Origin: Bacillus sp. HMF5848
GTDB taxonomy: Bacteria; Bacillota; Bacilli; Bacillales; HMF5848
NCBI RefSeq assembly: GCF_003944835.1
Contig: NZ_RWIV01000001.1
Location: 2,886,530 to 2,950,529 of the forward strand
Length of the DNA stretch: 64,000 nucleotides
Direction of reading: 5' to 3'
Below, in pieces: positions 31,756-41,173 of the stretch. Every line of letters starts with the position of its first letter. Positions within the stretch are counted from its first letter, which is position 1. The notes under the pieces are model-generated. The model was not told where the DNA came from. It searched no databases and worked only from the letters and a program-made list of their open reading frames with translations. Position numbers and translations under genes: made by a program.

Positions 31756-32946
31756 TTAACTTTTACTTTGATCACTATTTTGTGGTACATATACCATTTC
31801 GGCTTGCCAGTAAAACTCACTAAATACATCAGCAAAAGCTTCCGCTGACCGATACAATTCTTCAAAATTATTGTCTACGCCACCAAATTCGACTAAAAGC
31901 GCGTTATTTGATAAATCTTGATTAAATACACCATTTGTTCCTTGTCCAGCTTTTTCAATAATTCCTCGGCTAAGCCCGGGATATTTTTCTTCTAACAATT
32001 CATGTAGCCTCTTTGCAATTGCAGTATTCTTTTCATAATTCGGATTTTCCCCACCTACGATAAAAGCAAGTCTAGCATACGGTTTATTATTGATTGTAAC
32101 TGTGGTTTTATCTTTACGAAATCCATCTCTATGAATATCAATAACATAATGAATATCACGGTTTTTTGTTAGGGCCGCCTCTAACACTGACCTCGATTGC
32201 TTGTATGCACTCGAATACTCCCAACCTTTATTAAGTAATTGCTCCATCACATCTGTTGTATCTAATTGAGTACCAATTCCACGTTCAACAAGCTCCTCTT
32301 GCAGCTTTTTCCCTACTGCTGTTACATTCACTTCATCATGAAACGCATTATTGGCATTGGAAGTATCAACATTTTTCAAATGTGGAAAGTACGATTCACG
32401 CGTATGTGTATGATATATAAACACGACATCTTTCCCATCCGTCGTTTGACTAGGTGTTACTGGCTGTTGAGATGGAGGTGGTTCTGGTGTAATCGCATCT
32501 AGTGACGCTTCACGTTCAGCCATAATTACTTCTAAAGGTGGTGCTGATTCATATGGCATGGTAGTATAATCTGTACCTTCACCAGCTACAAGAATCTTTC
32601 CATCAAACAAACTAAAGCCAGGTAATTCATTCCCAAGAAAGCTACGAGGATCTTTTGGGTTTATACTAGTAGCAATCTCTACTAACACATCACTAATAGA
32701 GTTTTCTTCCCTCTTAGGAATTTGCGAAGCTAAATATCTATTTTCTAAGCCAACTACTTGCACAAACCGATCAATGGAAATCGTATGGATGATCGATTTC
32801 AATGGCTTAATTTGCTGATTCAGTTGAACAAGCGCCATGGTACTTGCTAATGAAATCATAAAAAACATACCTATAACGATGAGGAAAACTCCTCTCGTTA
32901 GGCTAACATCATACCAAATTAACCGCGATTGTAATCTATGTTTCAT
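31756..32946 (-). CDS. spoIIP: Stage II sporulation protein P
   Basis: 396 aa. It has an N-terminal membrane anchor (about 18-42) and an extracytoplasmic amidase/endopeptidase domain with Y-H-T-H-T-R-E-S and D-I-H-R-D zinc motifs. SpoIIP joins SpoIID and SpoIIM in thinning septal peptidoglycan so that the mother cell can engulf the forespore. A Pro/Gln-rich linker (about 150-170) is present. It lies between gpr and yqxA. Confidence 0.95.
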   Translation of the reverse strand: MKHRLQSRLIWYDVSLTRGVFLIVIGMFFMISLASTMALVQLNQQIKPLKSIIHTISIDRFVQVVGLENRYLASQIPKREENSISDVLVEIATSINPKDPRSFLGNELPGFSLFDGKILVAGEGTDYTTMPYESAPPLEVIMAEREASLDAITPEPPPSQQPVTPSQTTDGKDVVFIYHTHTRESYFPHLKNVDTSNANNAFHDEVNVTAVGKKLQEELVERGIGTQLDTTDVMEQLLNKGWEYSSAYKQSRSVLEAALTKNRDIHYVIDIHRDGFRKDKTTVTINNKPYARLAFIVGGENPNYEKNTAIAKRLHELLEEKYPGLSRGIIEKAGQGTNGVFNQDLSNNALLVEFGGVDNNFEELYRSAEAFADVFSEFYWQAEMVYVPQNSDQSKS

Positions 32947-33041
32947 CCTATCATTCCTTTCTCCAGTCCCTCTATTACACTCTATGAATAAACTAGAGAA
33001 AGTAGAACCACTCTACTAAGCCTATTAATATAATCTCTGAA

Positions 33042-33155
33042 TCAAATACTCTTAAAGGCAACAACGAGAAAAAGAGCAGAACTTGAAAGTACGACACCTA
33101 TTATATATGCCCAATAGTTTATGCCTGCCGACAACACGTCGCGCTTTACGACCAT
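33042..33155 (-). CDS. Possible 37-aa membrane protein between gpr and spoIIP
   Basis: ATG at 33153-33155 is preceded by GAAAGGGCGT. The peptide has a charged start (M-V-V-K-R-D) and one strongly hydrophobic helix (Y-I-I-G-V-V-L-S-S-S-A-L-F-L-V-V-A), ending F-K-S-I. The frame stays open 35 codons upstream with a His/Lys-rich reading and no start codon except a TTG. It could instead be the tail of a decayed gene. I recognise no family. Confidence 0.4.
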   Translation of the reverse strand: MVVKRDVLSAGINYWAYIIGVVLSSSALFLVVAFKSI

Positions 33156-33300
33156 ACGCCCTTTCAAAGGATGTGAATGTTTAAAGTGTTGGTGTCCAAG
33201 TGTGTCGTCTTTATTAGCTTTAAAATGCGGGCTTGTGTTTTCTGGATGTCAGGACTTCTGACGGCTTGAACGGTCTAGTGTCGACAACGCGACATAATGA

Positions 33301-34419
33301 TTAATGCGTATACATACCATAGTTGTCATCATCAATCTCCCGATGAAGCGCAACATTAAGACCAGAAGCAACTACATTTGCCATATCTTCAATAAATGTA
33401 TCCACTTCTTTTGGTGTAACCATTAAGTTGTGCCCAAGTGGTGACAAGACTTCGTGTATTAATCGCCGCTTTTCTTGCTCTGTTAATGTACCTATGATTC
33501 CTAAATATGTTTGCTTTTCTGTTTCATCTGGTAAATCTTCATCTGTGAGCACACGCTTCTCACCAAACGTCATTCCCGCTGGAGTCAAAGAATTAGATGG
33601 CTTTTGACCTTCCTTAGTTTCTCTACCAAAATGCTTTAAAATGTAATCAATTGTATCGCTAGTAATAGCTACAGCGTCTACAACGGTGGGAATACCAATG
33701 GCGATAACAGGAATCCCCAATGTTTCTTGACTAAGCTCTTTTCGTTTATTGCCCACTCCAGATCCGGGATGTATCCCTGTATCAGACACTTGGATAGTTG
33801 AGTTAACTCTCTCAAGGTTTCTAGCTGCTAACGCATCAATAGCTATGACAAAATCAGGTTTACTTTTATCAATAACACCTCTAATAATGTCACTTGTTTC
33901 AATACCTGTAATACCCATCACACCTGGAGCGATTGCACTAACTGGTCGAAAATCTCGATCTACTCGCTCAGGCTGCAAATCAAATAAGTGCTTAGTAATT
34001 AATAAATTTTCCACAGCCATCGGGCCAAGAGCATCTGGTGTCACGTTCCAATTTCCTAAGCCCACTATTAAACAGCTCGCATTATCGTTAATACCAAGCT
34101 GTTGAATAAACTTTCTAATTTCTTTAGCAAAAACATGCTCAACTTTTTGTTGAAGCTCTGTATCTTGTTGTCGAATTCCTTGTACTTCTAGTGTTAAATA
34201 ATTCCCTTCTTTTTTCCCAATAACATTTGCACCTTCAGCCGTTATTTTCACAGTCGAGACTTTAATACCCTCTTCATCTCGCTCTTTAATAATGACGCCT
34301 TCCACTGCTTTTGTTTGCTGTTTACTAACTTTCGCTTTCATATCAACAGCCATCTCATGGGCTTCGATCGCTAAATCAGTTCGCACATTATAAACACTTA
34401 GATCTACTTGATTACTCAA
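33301..34419 (-). CDS. gpr: Germination protease GPR
   Basis: 372 aa A25-family protease that degrades small acid-soluble proteins when spores germinate. It is made as a zymogen; the N-terminal propeptide includes V-R-T-D-L-A. The conserved [14 protein letters not shown] and D-A-L-A-A segments are present. An ATG further upstream opens the frame, but GGAGG is spaced 8 nt from the TTG at 34417-34419, which yields the usual length. Expected to be forespore-specific. Confidence 0.93.
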   Translation of the reverse strand: MSNQVDLSVYNVRTDLAIEAHEMAVDMKAKVSKQQTKAVEGVIIKERDEEGIKVSTVKITAEGANVIGKKEGNYLTLEVQGIRQQDTELQQKVEHVFAKEIRKFIQQLGINDNASCLIVGLGNWNVTPDALGPMAVENLLITKHLFDLQPERVDRDFRPVSAIAPGVMGITGIETSDIIRGVIDKSKPDFVIAIDALAARNLERVNSTIQVSDTGIHPGSGVGNKRKELSQETLGIPVIAIGIPTVVDAVAITSDTIDYILKHFGRETKEGQKPSNSLTPAGMTFGEKRVLTDEDLPDETEKQTYLGIIGTLTEQEKRRLIHEVLSPLGHNLMVTPKEVDTFIEDMANVVASGLNVALHREIDDDNYGMYTH

Positions 34420-34530
34420 GGAAATCCCCTCCTCATTTGCCACTTTTTGTTGATTAGTATGACCTAAAATAAATAAAAACATGCATATACGTTCAATTGT
34501 TAATCTTGCTATTGAAAAAGTCGTTAACGT

Positions 34531-34725
34531 TTGATAGAATGTTTCTTGTTCTGTAAAAATGTATTTTGATCAAATATAGAAATCAAAATACATAAAAAAG
34601 ATATGCTTGAAGCATTATATGTTGCTTCAAAGCAAGCACACCAAAAAGACAAATGGAGCTTTAGTTAAAAACGAAGCTAAACCATGTATACTCGATTTGG
34701 ATAACCATATTGGGAGGTGAAAAAC
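34531..34725 (+). promoter_or_regulatory. rpsT promoter and structured 5' leader
   Basis: TTGATA (34531-34536) and TAAAAA (34554-34559) with a 17-nt spacer predict a start near 34566. Inverted repeats follow: GTATTTTGAT / ATCAAAATAC (34561-34591), TTGAAGCA / TGCTTCAA (34607-34630), and an AGCTT / AAGCT pair before the ribosome binding site. The leader is about 160 nt, long for a single ribosomal protein gene. Confidence 0.6.
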
Positions 34726-34992
34726 ATGCCAAATATTAAATCTGCTATTAAACGTACAAAGCAAAATAACGAGCGTCGTGCACATAACACTACTGTAAAG
34801 TCTGCTATGCGTACAGCTGTTAAAAACTTTGAAGCTTTAGTAAACACTAACGATTTAGAAAACGCAAAAACAGCTTACGTTGTTGCTGCTAGTAAGCTTG
34901 ACAAAGCTGCACAAAAGGGCTTAATTCATAAAAACATGGCTAGTCGTCAAAAATCTCGTTTAGCTAAAAAATTGAACAACCCTACAGTATAA
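34726..34992 (+). CDS. rpsT: 30S ribosomal protein S20
   Basis: 88 aa basic helical protein binding 16S rRNA. It starts [10 protein letters not shown] with a GGGAGGTGA site before the ATG at 34726; the GTG inside that site is not the start. It is a monocistronic plus-strand gene flanked by minus-strand genes, as in B. subtilis. Confidence 0.97.
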   Translation: MPNIKSAIKRTKQNNERRAHNTTVKSAMRTAVKNFEALVNTNDLENAKTAYVVAASKLDKAAQKGLIHKNMASRQKSRLAKKLNNPTV

Positions 34993-34993
34993 T

Positions 34994-35023
34994 AAAAACG
35001 ACCAGCACATGGTCGTTTTTTTT
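34994..35023 (+). terminator. rpsT terminator
   Basis: AAAAACGACCA and TGGTCGTTTTT arms followed by eight T residues. Confidence 0.95.
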
Positions 35024-35047
35024 CTTTTCTTATAGGTTCTACTCTTA

Positions 35048-35137
35048 AATAACTGTGGATATCTTCTATTTCAACTATTCATATGCTTGCATAGATGTAT
35101 ATGTATGTTAAACCTGTGTGTTGTTTTTCGCTACGCT
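35048..35137. repeat. Intergenic repeat, copy B
   Basis: Diverged copy of 16699-16795. It has AATAACTGTGGATA, TGTTAAACCT, TGTTGTT and CGCTAC in order. Its DnaA-box-like TGTGGATAT differs from consensus at one position. No gene is visible in the 35024-35274 gap. Confidence 0.45.
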
Positions 35138-35274
35138 ACGTGATACCGTATAGCACGTTTAACATAGCCTTCTAATAAAAATAATAAGTAAACACAACTA
35201 AAAGCACCTGCGCTTAAAATCTCCGGTTTATACAGATCTCACCTCTACAAAAAAAACACAGATAGCTATAATTA

Positions 35275-36291
35275 CTAGCTAACTGCGCTTCTATTTGCAA
35301 GCTTCATTAAAAATAATTCTACTATAACTTGTTCATCCATTGCACCTGTTTTCATATTATAGTCTGCCTCTGCCAAATGCTGAATAATTTGCTGTAATTG
35401 TTGTTCAGAGAATTGATGACTTTGCTCGGCAGCTAGCTTGACCCTAAACGGATGCACCCGTAACTTAGAAGCAATTTGTGCTTGTCCGTATCCTGCTTTC
35501 GCTAATGTCTTCACTTGAAAAATTAAGCGAAACTGCCCTGCAATCATGAGTAAAATTATAAATGGTTTTTCATTGCGGCGAAGTAAATCATAAAAAATTT
35601 CTAAAGCATGAGGAAGTCTGAGATGTACCACTTCATTGATGAGTGTAAATATGTCCTGCTCTAGAGTTCGAGCTACAAGTTGCTTAACAATGCTTGACGT
35701 TAAAATACCTTGTTCTCCTAAATATAAAGAAAGCTTATCGACCTCATTTGCAATTAACGCCATATCACCACCTGTCATCTCAAGTAAAAGTGATAGCGCT
35801 TGTTTTTCAGCTTGTATATTGTTATGACTTAACTTATCCTCTACCCAATGAATCATATCACGTTCCTGCATCGGCTTCGCTTCATACAAAACAGCTTGTT
35901 TCTTTAAAGCTTTAACAATCTTTTTCCGTTCATCAAGCTTCTCATACGGGGCTACAATAATAACAATGGTGAATGGAGAAGGTGTTTGTATGTATTGTTC
36001 TAAGACTTGAATATTATGTTCAAGCTTTTCTTTTTTCTTTTCAGCAGTTAAGAAATACGGATTACGTATGATAACAACGCGTCTTTCCCCAAAAAACGGC
36101 AAGGTTTCCGCATCCTCAACAGCTACTTGCACAGGTGTTTCGTCCATGTCATATATAGCTAAATTGAGTTCTTTTTCTTCTGCTGATAAAGATGCCTGAA
36201 TAATTTTCTTTTCACTTTCATGTAAAAGAAATTCATCTTTTCCATATAAGAAGTATAATGATGACAACTGTTTTTTTGATACTTTAATCAT
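35275..36291 (-). CDS. holA: DNA polymerase III subunit delta
   Basis: 338 aa AAA+-like clamp-loader subunit that opens the beta sliding clamp. It begins M-I-K-V-S-K-K-Q-L-S-S-L-Y-F-L-Y-G-K-D-E and shows the degenerate Walker region plus the helical C-terminal collar (Q-L-V-A-R-T-L-E-Q-D-I-F). It corresponds to B. subtilis yqeN and stands between rpsT and comEC as expected. Confidence 0.93.
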   Translation of the reverse strand: MIKVSKKQLSSLYFLYGKDEFLLHESEKKIIQASLSAEEKELNLAIYDMDETPVQVAVEDAETLPFFGERRVVIIRNPYFLTAEKKKEKLEHNIQVLEQYIQTPSPFTIVIIVAPYEKLDERKKIVKALKKQAVLYEAKPMQERDMIHWVEDKLSHNNIQAEKQALSLLLEMTGGDMALIANEVDKLSLYLGEQGILTSSIVKQLVARTLEQDIFTLINEVVHLRLPHALEIFYDLLRRNEKPFIILLMIAGQFRLIFQVKTLAKAGYGQAQIASKLRVHPFRVKLAAEQSHQFSEQQLQQIIQHLAEADYNMKTGAMDEQVIVELFLMKLANRSAVS

Positions 36292-36339
36292 GATGTGCTC
36301 CTCTATTATTTCTTCTTACAAATATTGTACCAACAGAAA

Positions 36340-36369
36340 AGGGAATTGACCATAGAAAATCAATTCCCT
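36340..36369. repeat. Inverted repeat upstream of holA
   Basis: A 10-bp perfect stem, AGGGAATTGA with TCAATTCCCT. On the minus strand it is followed by TTTTCTG, 49 nt before the holA start, so it resembles a terminator or attenuator in the holA leader. Confidence 0.5.
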
Positions 36370-36441
36370 GTTTATTTAAACATTGATACATACGTCCCGG
36401 GTATCATACGTACCAACGATTATATCGTTTGCCGCTTTTTT

Positions 36442-36471
36442 TTACGAGCAATTCGTTCTTGTTGCTCGTAA
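36442..36471. repeat. Second inverted repeat in the holA-yqzM gap
   Basis: TTACGAGCAA and TTGCTCGTAA arms with a 10-nt loop and a T-run on the plus-strand 5' side. The 36292-36658 gap has no coding sequence that I can support. Confidence 0.4.
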
Positions 36472-36658
36472 CTATATTGTGCGTTACAAAATAAGAACTA
36501 TTTGTGACAACTCTTGTCAACAAAGGAAACATTCCAATACAAAGGAATAAGTAGTAATACATATCATAAACTAACCGGTAAAGGACATTTATCCGTAACA
36601 AATTCTTTATTTTTTCACTTATTTCACTTATACTTAATATGAAACAGGAGGGGTATGT

Positions 36659-36790
36659 GTGAACGAATTTGAAAAAAATGTCCAAAGTAAACGAAATGAC
36701 GCTGTAGATTCTGGTGTTGGTTTTATTGTATCATTCGGATTTTTCACAACGTTATTTATTATCGCAACTGTTATTAAACTTCTTGGTTAA
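36659..36790 (+). CDS. yqzM: YqzM family small membrane protein
   Basis: 43 aa, GTG start with GGAGGGG upstream. It begins N-E-F-E-K-N-V-Q-S-K-R-N-D and continues D-S-G-V-G-F-I-V-S-F-G-F-F, then a single hydrophobic helix. This closely matches B. subtilis YqzM, which also lies between comEC and holA. Function unknown. Confidence 0.9.
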   Translation: MNEFEKNVQSKRNDAVDSGVGFIVSFGFFTTLFIIATVIKLLG

Positions 36791-36815
36791 ACACATCCTA
36801 CATATGATGAACGGA

Positions 36816-36844
36816 AAAGAGGCTACCTAGTTTGTAGCCTCTTT
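36816..36844. terminator. Bidirectional terminator between yqzM and comEC
   Basis: AAAGAGGCTAC and GTAGCCTCTTT arms with a 7-nt loop. The stem includes the comEC stop codon region. Confidence 0.9.
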
Positions 36845-39118
36845 ATCATTCATCCAGAAAAAAACACCTTTTTTACGTACATATCGATACACTATAGCAC
36901 CATTTAGATCAGTCCTTAGTATTGTAGTGTCACTATTCCTTAGCCTCTTAAGAACATCCCTGTTTGGATGATTATACAAGTTATGACGTCCAACCGATAT
37001 TAAAGCATACGTTGGCATTATCCGCTCTAAAAAAGCGGCACTGGTAGAGGTTTTACTGCCATGATGAGCAACCTTCAACACATCTGCTCGTAGCAAGGGA
37101 TAATGCTGAAGCAACGCTTTTTCTTGACTTTCAGGGATATCTCCTGTAAACAACCAAGCCTTCCCTCCTAAAGTTGCATATATGACGAGAGATCCCTCAT
37201 TTTCATCTTGCTCGGTCCCGAATGGAGCTAAAATAACAAACGAATTATTTCCCACTTTCCAATAATCGCCTGCACCTCCGATTTCTACAAACGATGCGTC
37301 ATGAATAATATTTTGTTCAAGTACTGAATACTGCGCGGTCTCCCCTATTAATACTGTTTCGACCTTAAAACATTTCATAATAGATGAATATGAGCCTGCA
37401 TGATCATAATCTCCGTGAGAAATGATAAGTTTATCAATTTTTCGCACACCAATTGATTGTAAAAAAGGCGTAACGATCTTTTCCCCAACATCAAAGTCTG
37501 ATCTTGCTTGAGTAAATGCTAACGAACCTCCCGTATCAAGTACATACACTGCTTTACGATACGGCAAAGATATTACAATGCAATCTCCTTGCCCAACATC
37601 AAGCATATATACATATCCAAAAGGATTTAATTTGTATTGATTAGCATGAATTGTCAGCAAAGTAACTAGCAATAACACTCCGCATATGGATTTCTTTGTA
37701 TTATTTTGTTCAATACACACAAATAGATAAATAATACAAAACCCATATGCAAATATGACAGCCATATACGGTTTGCCCAGCACCACATTAATACCTGGAA
37801 CTTGAACAGCCTTAAATAATAAAATATTGCTACCATATAAAATAAGTTGGAGCAACAAAGCTATTAAGTTTCCTAAAAAAGGATGAACAAAGCTCACTAT
37901 AAAACTAATCCAACTTATAGGCAAAATAAGCAAAGAGAATATTGGCACAAAAATCATGTTCATGAGAAGGGAAATTAACGATATTTTATAAAAATAGAAC
38001 GTTATTATTGGCAATGAACTGATCTGAGCAATAGCAGACACGTAGAGGAGTATAACGAAGGGATGCTTACATTTAACAGATGACATAGTTAAAATTAAAC
38101 AAATGGTAACAACAAACGACAGCTGAAACCCGATTTGAAAAAGGGTATACGGGTTGTTAACAAGAATAATCAAACATGCAATACTAACACTGTCGAGCAC
38201 TGTAAACCACTTTTGCTTTGTAATGTAACTTAATAAAACCAGCATCATCATTATAGTAGCTCGTAACACCGACGGAGCTCCACCAGCTAAAGCTGCATAA
38301 ACTGGCAAGAGAAAACATAAAATAACGGCTGCGTTTTGCCTTGTTGCACCAATACGAATCATTGCATAAAAGCTTACGCCGAAAATAATGTTAATGTGTA
38401 GCCCTGATATCGCCAAAATATGGACAATGCCTAAAGCTTCATACGCATTAATAGTTTCTTTAGCTAGATTCTCTCGATAACCAAATAGCAAAGCTTGTAT
38501 AATTGGGGCCACTTCTTCCGAGAACACACTATGTATATGTGAGATTGCATGCTGTCTTGCCGAAAGAATTAAGAAATGAATATTATGAGAGGAAGGGTAA
38601 CATGATGAAGGTAGAGAGGTTCCGATAAATTCCCAATATATTGACTGATGATATAAATATTCGCGATAATTAAAGCTATTAGGATTTCGAGAATTACTTG
38701 GAGGTTTCAAAGAACCTTTAAACTCACAAATATTACCTGTTGATACTAATTTTTTTATACTCTCATGTTCATTTTCACTTTGAGTATAAAACCTATACAT
38801 TAGCTTTTCTTTTGTATAACTATCTTTTATAACAAATGAAATGGAGTTTGATTGATTTTCCGGAACAGAATACACAATGCCAGTTATAAAAGTTGTTTTC
38901 TCATCCAACTTTGTTACATGACCATCCTCTTGTAAGGTCATGTATCCGACACTAATTAAAATAGCTATAATAATACATAAAGCGGCTTTTTTAGGAAGCC
39001 GCCATTTTATAAATAAAAGCAACAATATAGCAGCACATATGGGTAAAAAGGACGGATTATACGTTGCCCATATACTCACACACACGGCGAGAGTTAAATA
39101 AATTACATATCCTCTCAT
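36827..39118 (-). CDS. comEC: DNA internalisation competence protein ComEC/Rec2
   Basis: 763 aa. It has an OB-fold N-terminal region, the competence domain with multiple membrane helices (R-E-N-L, L-A-I-S-G-L-H-I), and a C-terminal metallo-beta-lactamase-like domain with H-G-D-Y-D-H. It forms the channel for transforming ssDNA. The frame is intact, so the uptake channel is likely functional. The start has AAGGTAAG. Confidence 0.94.
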   Translation of the reverse strand: MRGYVIYLTLAVCVSIWATYNPSFLPICAAILLLLFIKWRLPKKAALCIIIAILISVGYMTLQEDGHVTKLDEKTTFITGIVYSVPENQSNSISFVIKDSYTKEKLMYRFYTQSENEHESIKKLVSTGNICEFKGSLKPPSNSRNPNSFNYREYLYHQSIYWEFIGTSLPSSCYPSSHNIHFLILSARQHAISHIHSVFSEEVAPIIQALLFGYRENLAKETINAYEALGIVHILAISGLHINIIFGVSFYAMIRIGATRQNAAVILCFLLPVYAALAGGAPSVLRATIMMMLVLLSYITKQKWFTVLDSVSIACLIILVNNPYTLFQIGFQLSFVVTICLILTMSSVKCKHPFVILLYVSAIAQISSLPIITFYFYKISLISLLMNMIFVPIFSLLILPISWISFIVSFVHPFLGNLIALLLQLILYGSNILLFKAVQVPGINVVLGKPYMAVIFAYGFCIIYLFVCIEQNNTKKSICGVLLLVTLLTIHANQYKLNPFGYVYMLDVGQGDCIVISLPYRKAVYVLDTGGSLAFTQARSDFDVGEKIVTPFLQSIGVRKIDKLIISHGDYDHAGSYSSIMKCFKVETVLIGETAQYSVLEQNIIHDASFVEIGGAGDYWKVGNNSFVILAPFGTEQDENEGSLVIYATLGGKAWLFTGDIPESQEKALLQHYPLLRADVLKVAHHGSKTSTSAAFLERIMPTYALISVGRHNLYNHPNRDVLKRLRNSDTTILRTDLNGAIVYRYVRKKGVFFWMNDKEATN

Positions 39119-39123
39119 ATTAC

Positions 39124-39543
39124 TTACCTTACTAGCGGCATATGAACAACTTCTATATTTTTCAAAAATAACTCGTTGTATGGGTTTGGATAACTGTCAC
39201 GATACACTATTCGTATAATACCTGCTTGCGCCAGTGTCTTTGCGCACTTTTCACATGGTTCATGAGTGACATATGCCGTAGCACCTCTTAGGTCATGACG
39301 CTCAGCGTGTATGACCGCATTCTCTTCTGCATGAAGTGTACGTATACAGCGTCCTTGCTCGTTAATGAGACATCCAACCTCTTCACAGTGCTCATGACCA
39401 TGAATAGAACCATTATAGCCTGTTGATACGATATGCTTATCTTTTACTACCACACAACCAACATTAAGGCGCGGACATGTTGATCTTGTTGCAACTGCAC
39501 TTGCGATATCTAAAAAATACTCATCCCAGCTTTTACGCGTCAT
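39124..39543 (-). CDS. comEB: ComE operon protein 2, dCMP deaminase-like
   Basis: 139 aa zinc deaminase with T-L-H-A-E-E-N-A and P-C-E-K-C. It probably deaminates dCMP to dUMP. It is encoded in the competence operon but is dispensable for transformation in B. subtilis. GGGGGAAGAG precedes the ATG. Confidence 0.94.
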   Translation of the reverse strand: MTRKSWDEYFLDIASAVATRSTCPRLNVGCVVVKDKHIVSTGYNGSIHGHEHCEEVGCLINEQGRCIRTLHAEENAVIHAERHDLRGATAYVTHEPCEKCAKTLAQAGIIRIVYRDSYPNPYNELFLKNIEVVHMPLVR

Positions 39544-39610
39544 ATCATTCTCTTCCCCCTATATTTTTTTATAAGTTTACTCTGTTTCGACAGCTTCCGC
39601 AACGTGATTT

Positions 39611-40183
39611 TTAATATAATGTAATGTAATCTTTAAGCTGCTCAAATGTTTTTTCCCCAATACCATTAACATTCAACAATTCTTCTAAAGTACCAAAAGG
39701 ACCATTTACATTCCGATAATCTACTATTGCCTCTGCCTTTACTTGACCAACTCCGGGTAGTGTCATTAATCGCTTCACGTCTGCATAATTTAGAGAGACT
39801 TTATCAGATTTTTCTTGAATATAATCGGATGATTCTCCTTTTTCAGGCACATAAATAACCATTTCGTCATGAACACGTTGTGCTAAATTTACGTAATTTT
39901 CGTCAGCCTTTTCTGTGAATCCCTCAGCAATCCTTACAATATCTATTACTCTGCTTTCAGATGTCACTTCATATACTCCTGGATGTTTCACAGCGCCCTT
40001 TATGTCAACAAAAATTTTCTCTATTTCAGTTACTAAAGTATCAGATGTAAATTGTGTTTCATCCATAGTTTCTGCTTGTATTAAAGCATACTCACCGGCA
40101 TCTTGTTTTGAAAAAAATGCGAAGTAAATAATAAACGCTAAACCAATAACAATTAGCACCATTATCAGCCTAGTACTCCTCAC
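39611..40183 (-). CDS. comEA: Competence DNA receptor ComEA
   Basis: About 190 aa. N-terminal anchor helix, a SLBB-like middle domain (D-I-K-G-A-V-K-H-P-G-V-Y) and a C-terminal helix-hairpin-helix DNA-binding domain (L-M-T-L-P-G-V-G-Q-V-K-A-E-A-I). It binds incoming dsDNA outside the membrane. A TTG at 40187-40189 stands only 3 nt after GGAGG, so I prefer the GTG at 40181-40183. First gene of the late competence operon, divergent from comER. Confidence 0.93.
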   Translation of the reverse strand: MRSTRLIMVLIVIGLAFIIYFAFFSKQDAGEYALIQAETMDETQFTSDTLVTEIEKIFVDIKGAVKHPGVYEVTSESRVIDIVRIAEGFTEKADENYVNLAQRVHDEMVIYVPEKGESSDYIQEKSDKVSLNYADVKRLMTLPGVGQVKAEAIVDYRNVNGPFGTLEELLNVNGIGEKTFEQLKDYITLY

Positions 40184-40268
40184 TAACAAACACCTCCATA
40201 TTCATATCATAATTTTTAATATCTAGTCATATGGTGTATGAGAGACAAATCAAAAAGGAGGGGGACCA

Positions 40269-41099
40269 TTGAAAATCGGAATTATCGGAACAGGAAACAT
40301 GGGCACAATTATTCTTGAAGCCTTTATTGAGTCGTTAGCTGTAGCACCATCCAATTTGATTATTACTAATCGAACGATTCAAAAAGCATATACACTTCAA
40401 CAGGCATACCCAGATATACAAGTTGTAGCGAGTCCCAAAGAAGTGGCACAGTTAGCTGATATTATTTTCGTATGTACAAAGCCACTTGATATAAATCCAT
40501 TACTTGCTTCTATTGCAGAAGAACTTGTCCCTGAAAAAACAATTGTATCAATTACAAGTCCGATATCGGTGGAACAGCTTGAATCGGCTGTCAATTGTCA
40601 AGTGGTTCGAGCCATTCCTAGCATTACAAATCGGGCCTTAGCCGGCGTCTCACTTCTCACATTCGGAAACAGATGTAAACAACAAACTAAAGATTATGTA
40701 AATGGACTTTTCTCACAAATTTCAACGACCATTGAAATTGAAAATGACATTACTAGGGTATCCTCAGATATAGTAAGCTGTGGACCAGCATTTATTAGTT
40801 TTATACTTCAGGATTTTATTCGAGCAGCTGTAGCGGAGACAAAAATTTCAACCGAAACCGCTACTTCACTTGTAAGTGGTATGATGATTGGTTTTGGAAA
40901 GTTGTTAGAAAAAGAAGTGTTTACACTCTCTACATTACAGGAGAAGGTGTGTGTAAAAGGCGGTATAACAGGTGAAGGAATAAAAGTGCTTGAACAAGAA
41001 CTCGGTCCAGTATTTAACCATCTTTTTCAAGCTACACACAGAAAGTATAGAGAAGATCTTAATGAAGTTTCACATCAGTTCCAGCCATATGAGGACTAG
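40269..41099 (+). CDS. comER: ComER, pyrroline-5-carboxylate reductase-like protein
   Basis: 276 aa. An N-terminal Rossmann fold (K-I-G-I-I-G-T-G-N-M-G-T) and a P5CR dimerisation domain are present. In B. subtilis and B. cereus comER is linked to sporulation/biofilm timing rather than proline synthesis. It starts at TTG with AGGAGGGGGACCA. Divergent from comEA. Confidence 0.92.
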   Translation: MKIGIIGTGNMGTIILEAFIESLAVAPSNLIITNRTIQKAYTLQQAYPDIQVVASPKEVAQLADIIFVCTKPLDINPLLASIAEELVPEKTIVSITSPISVEQLESAVNCQVVRAIPSITNRALAGVSLLTFGNRCKQQTKDYVNGLFSQISTTIEIENDITRVSSDIVSCGPAFISFILQDFIRAAVAETKISTETATSLVSGMMIGFGKLLEKEVFTLSTLQEKVCVKGGITGEGIKVLEQELGPVFNHLFQATHRKYREDLNEVSHQFQPYED

Positions 41100-41132
41100 T
41101 ACTACCTATATTGTACAAAACAACCACTAAAA

Positions 41133-41166
41133 AAGAGTCAAGAATTTTGAACATTTCTTGACTCTT
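41133..41166. terminator. Bidirectional terminator between comER and yqeM
   Basis: AAGAGTCAAGAA and TTCTTGACTCTT arms with a 10-nt loop. Confidence 0.9.
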
Positions 41167-41173
41167 ATTATTT

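Noticed and set aside
36404-36685. 93-codon minus-strand reading frame
   Set aside because: It overlaps yqzM in antisense, lacks a ribosome binding site and has no recognisable composition.
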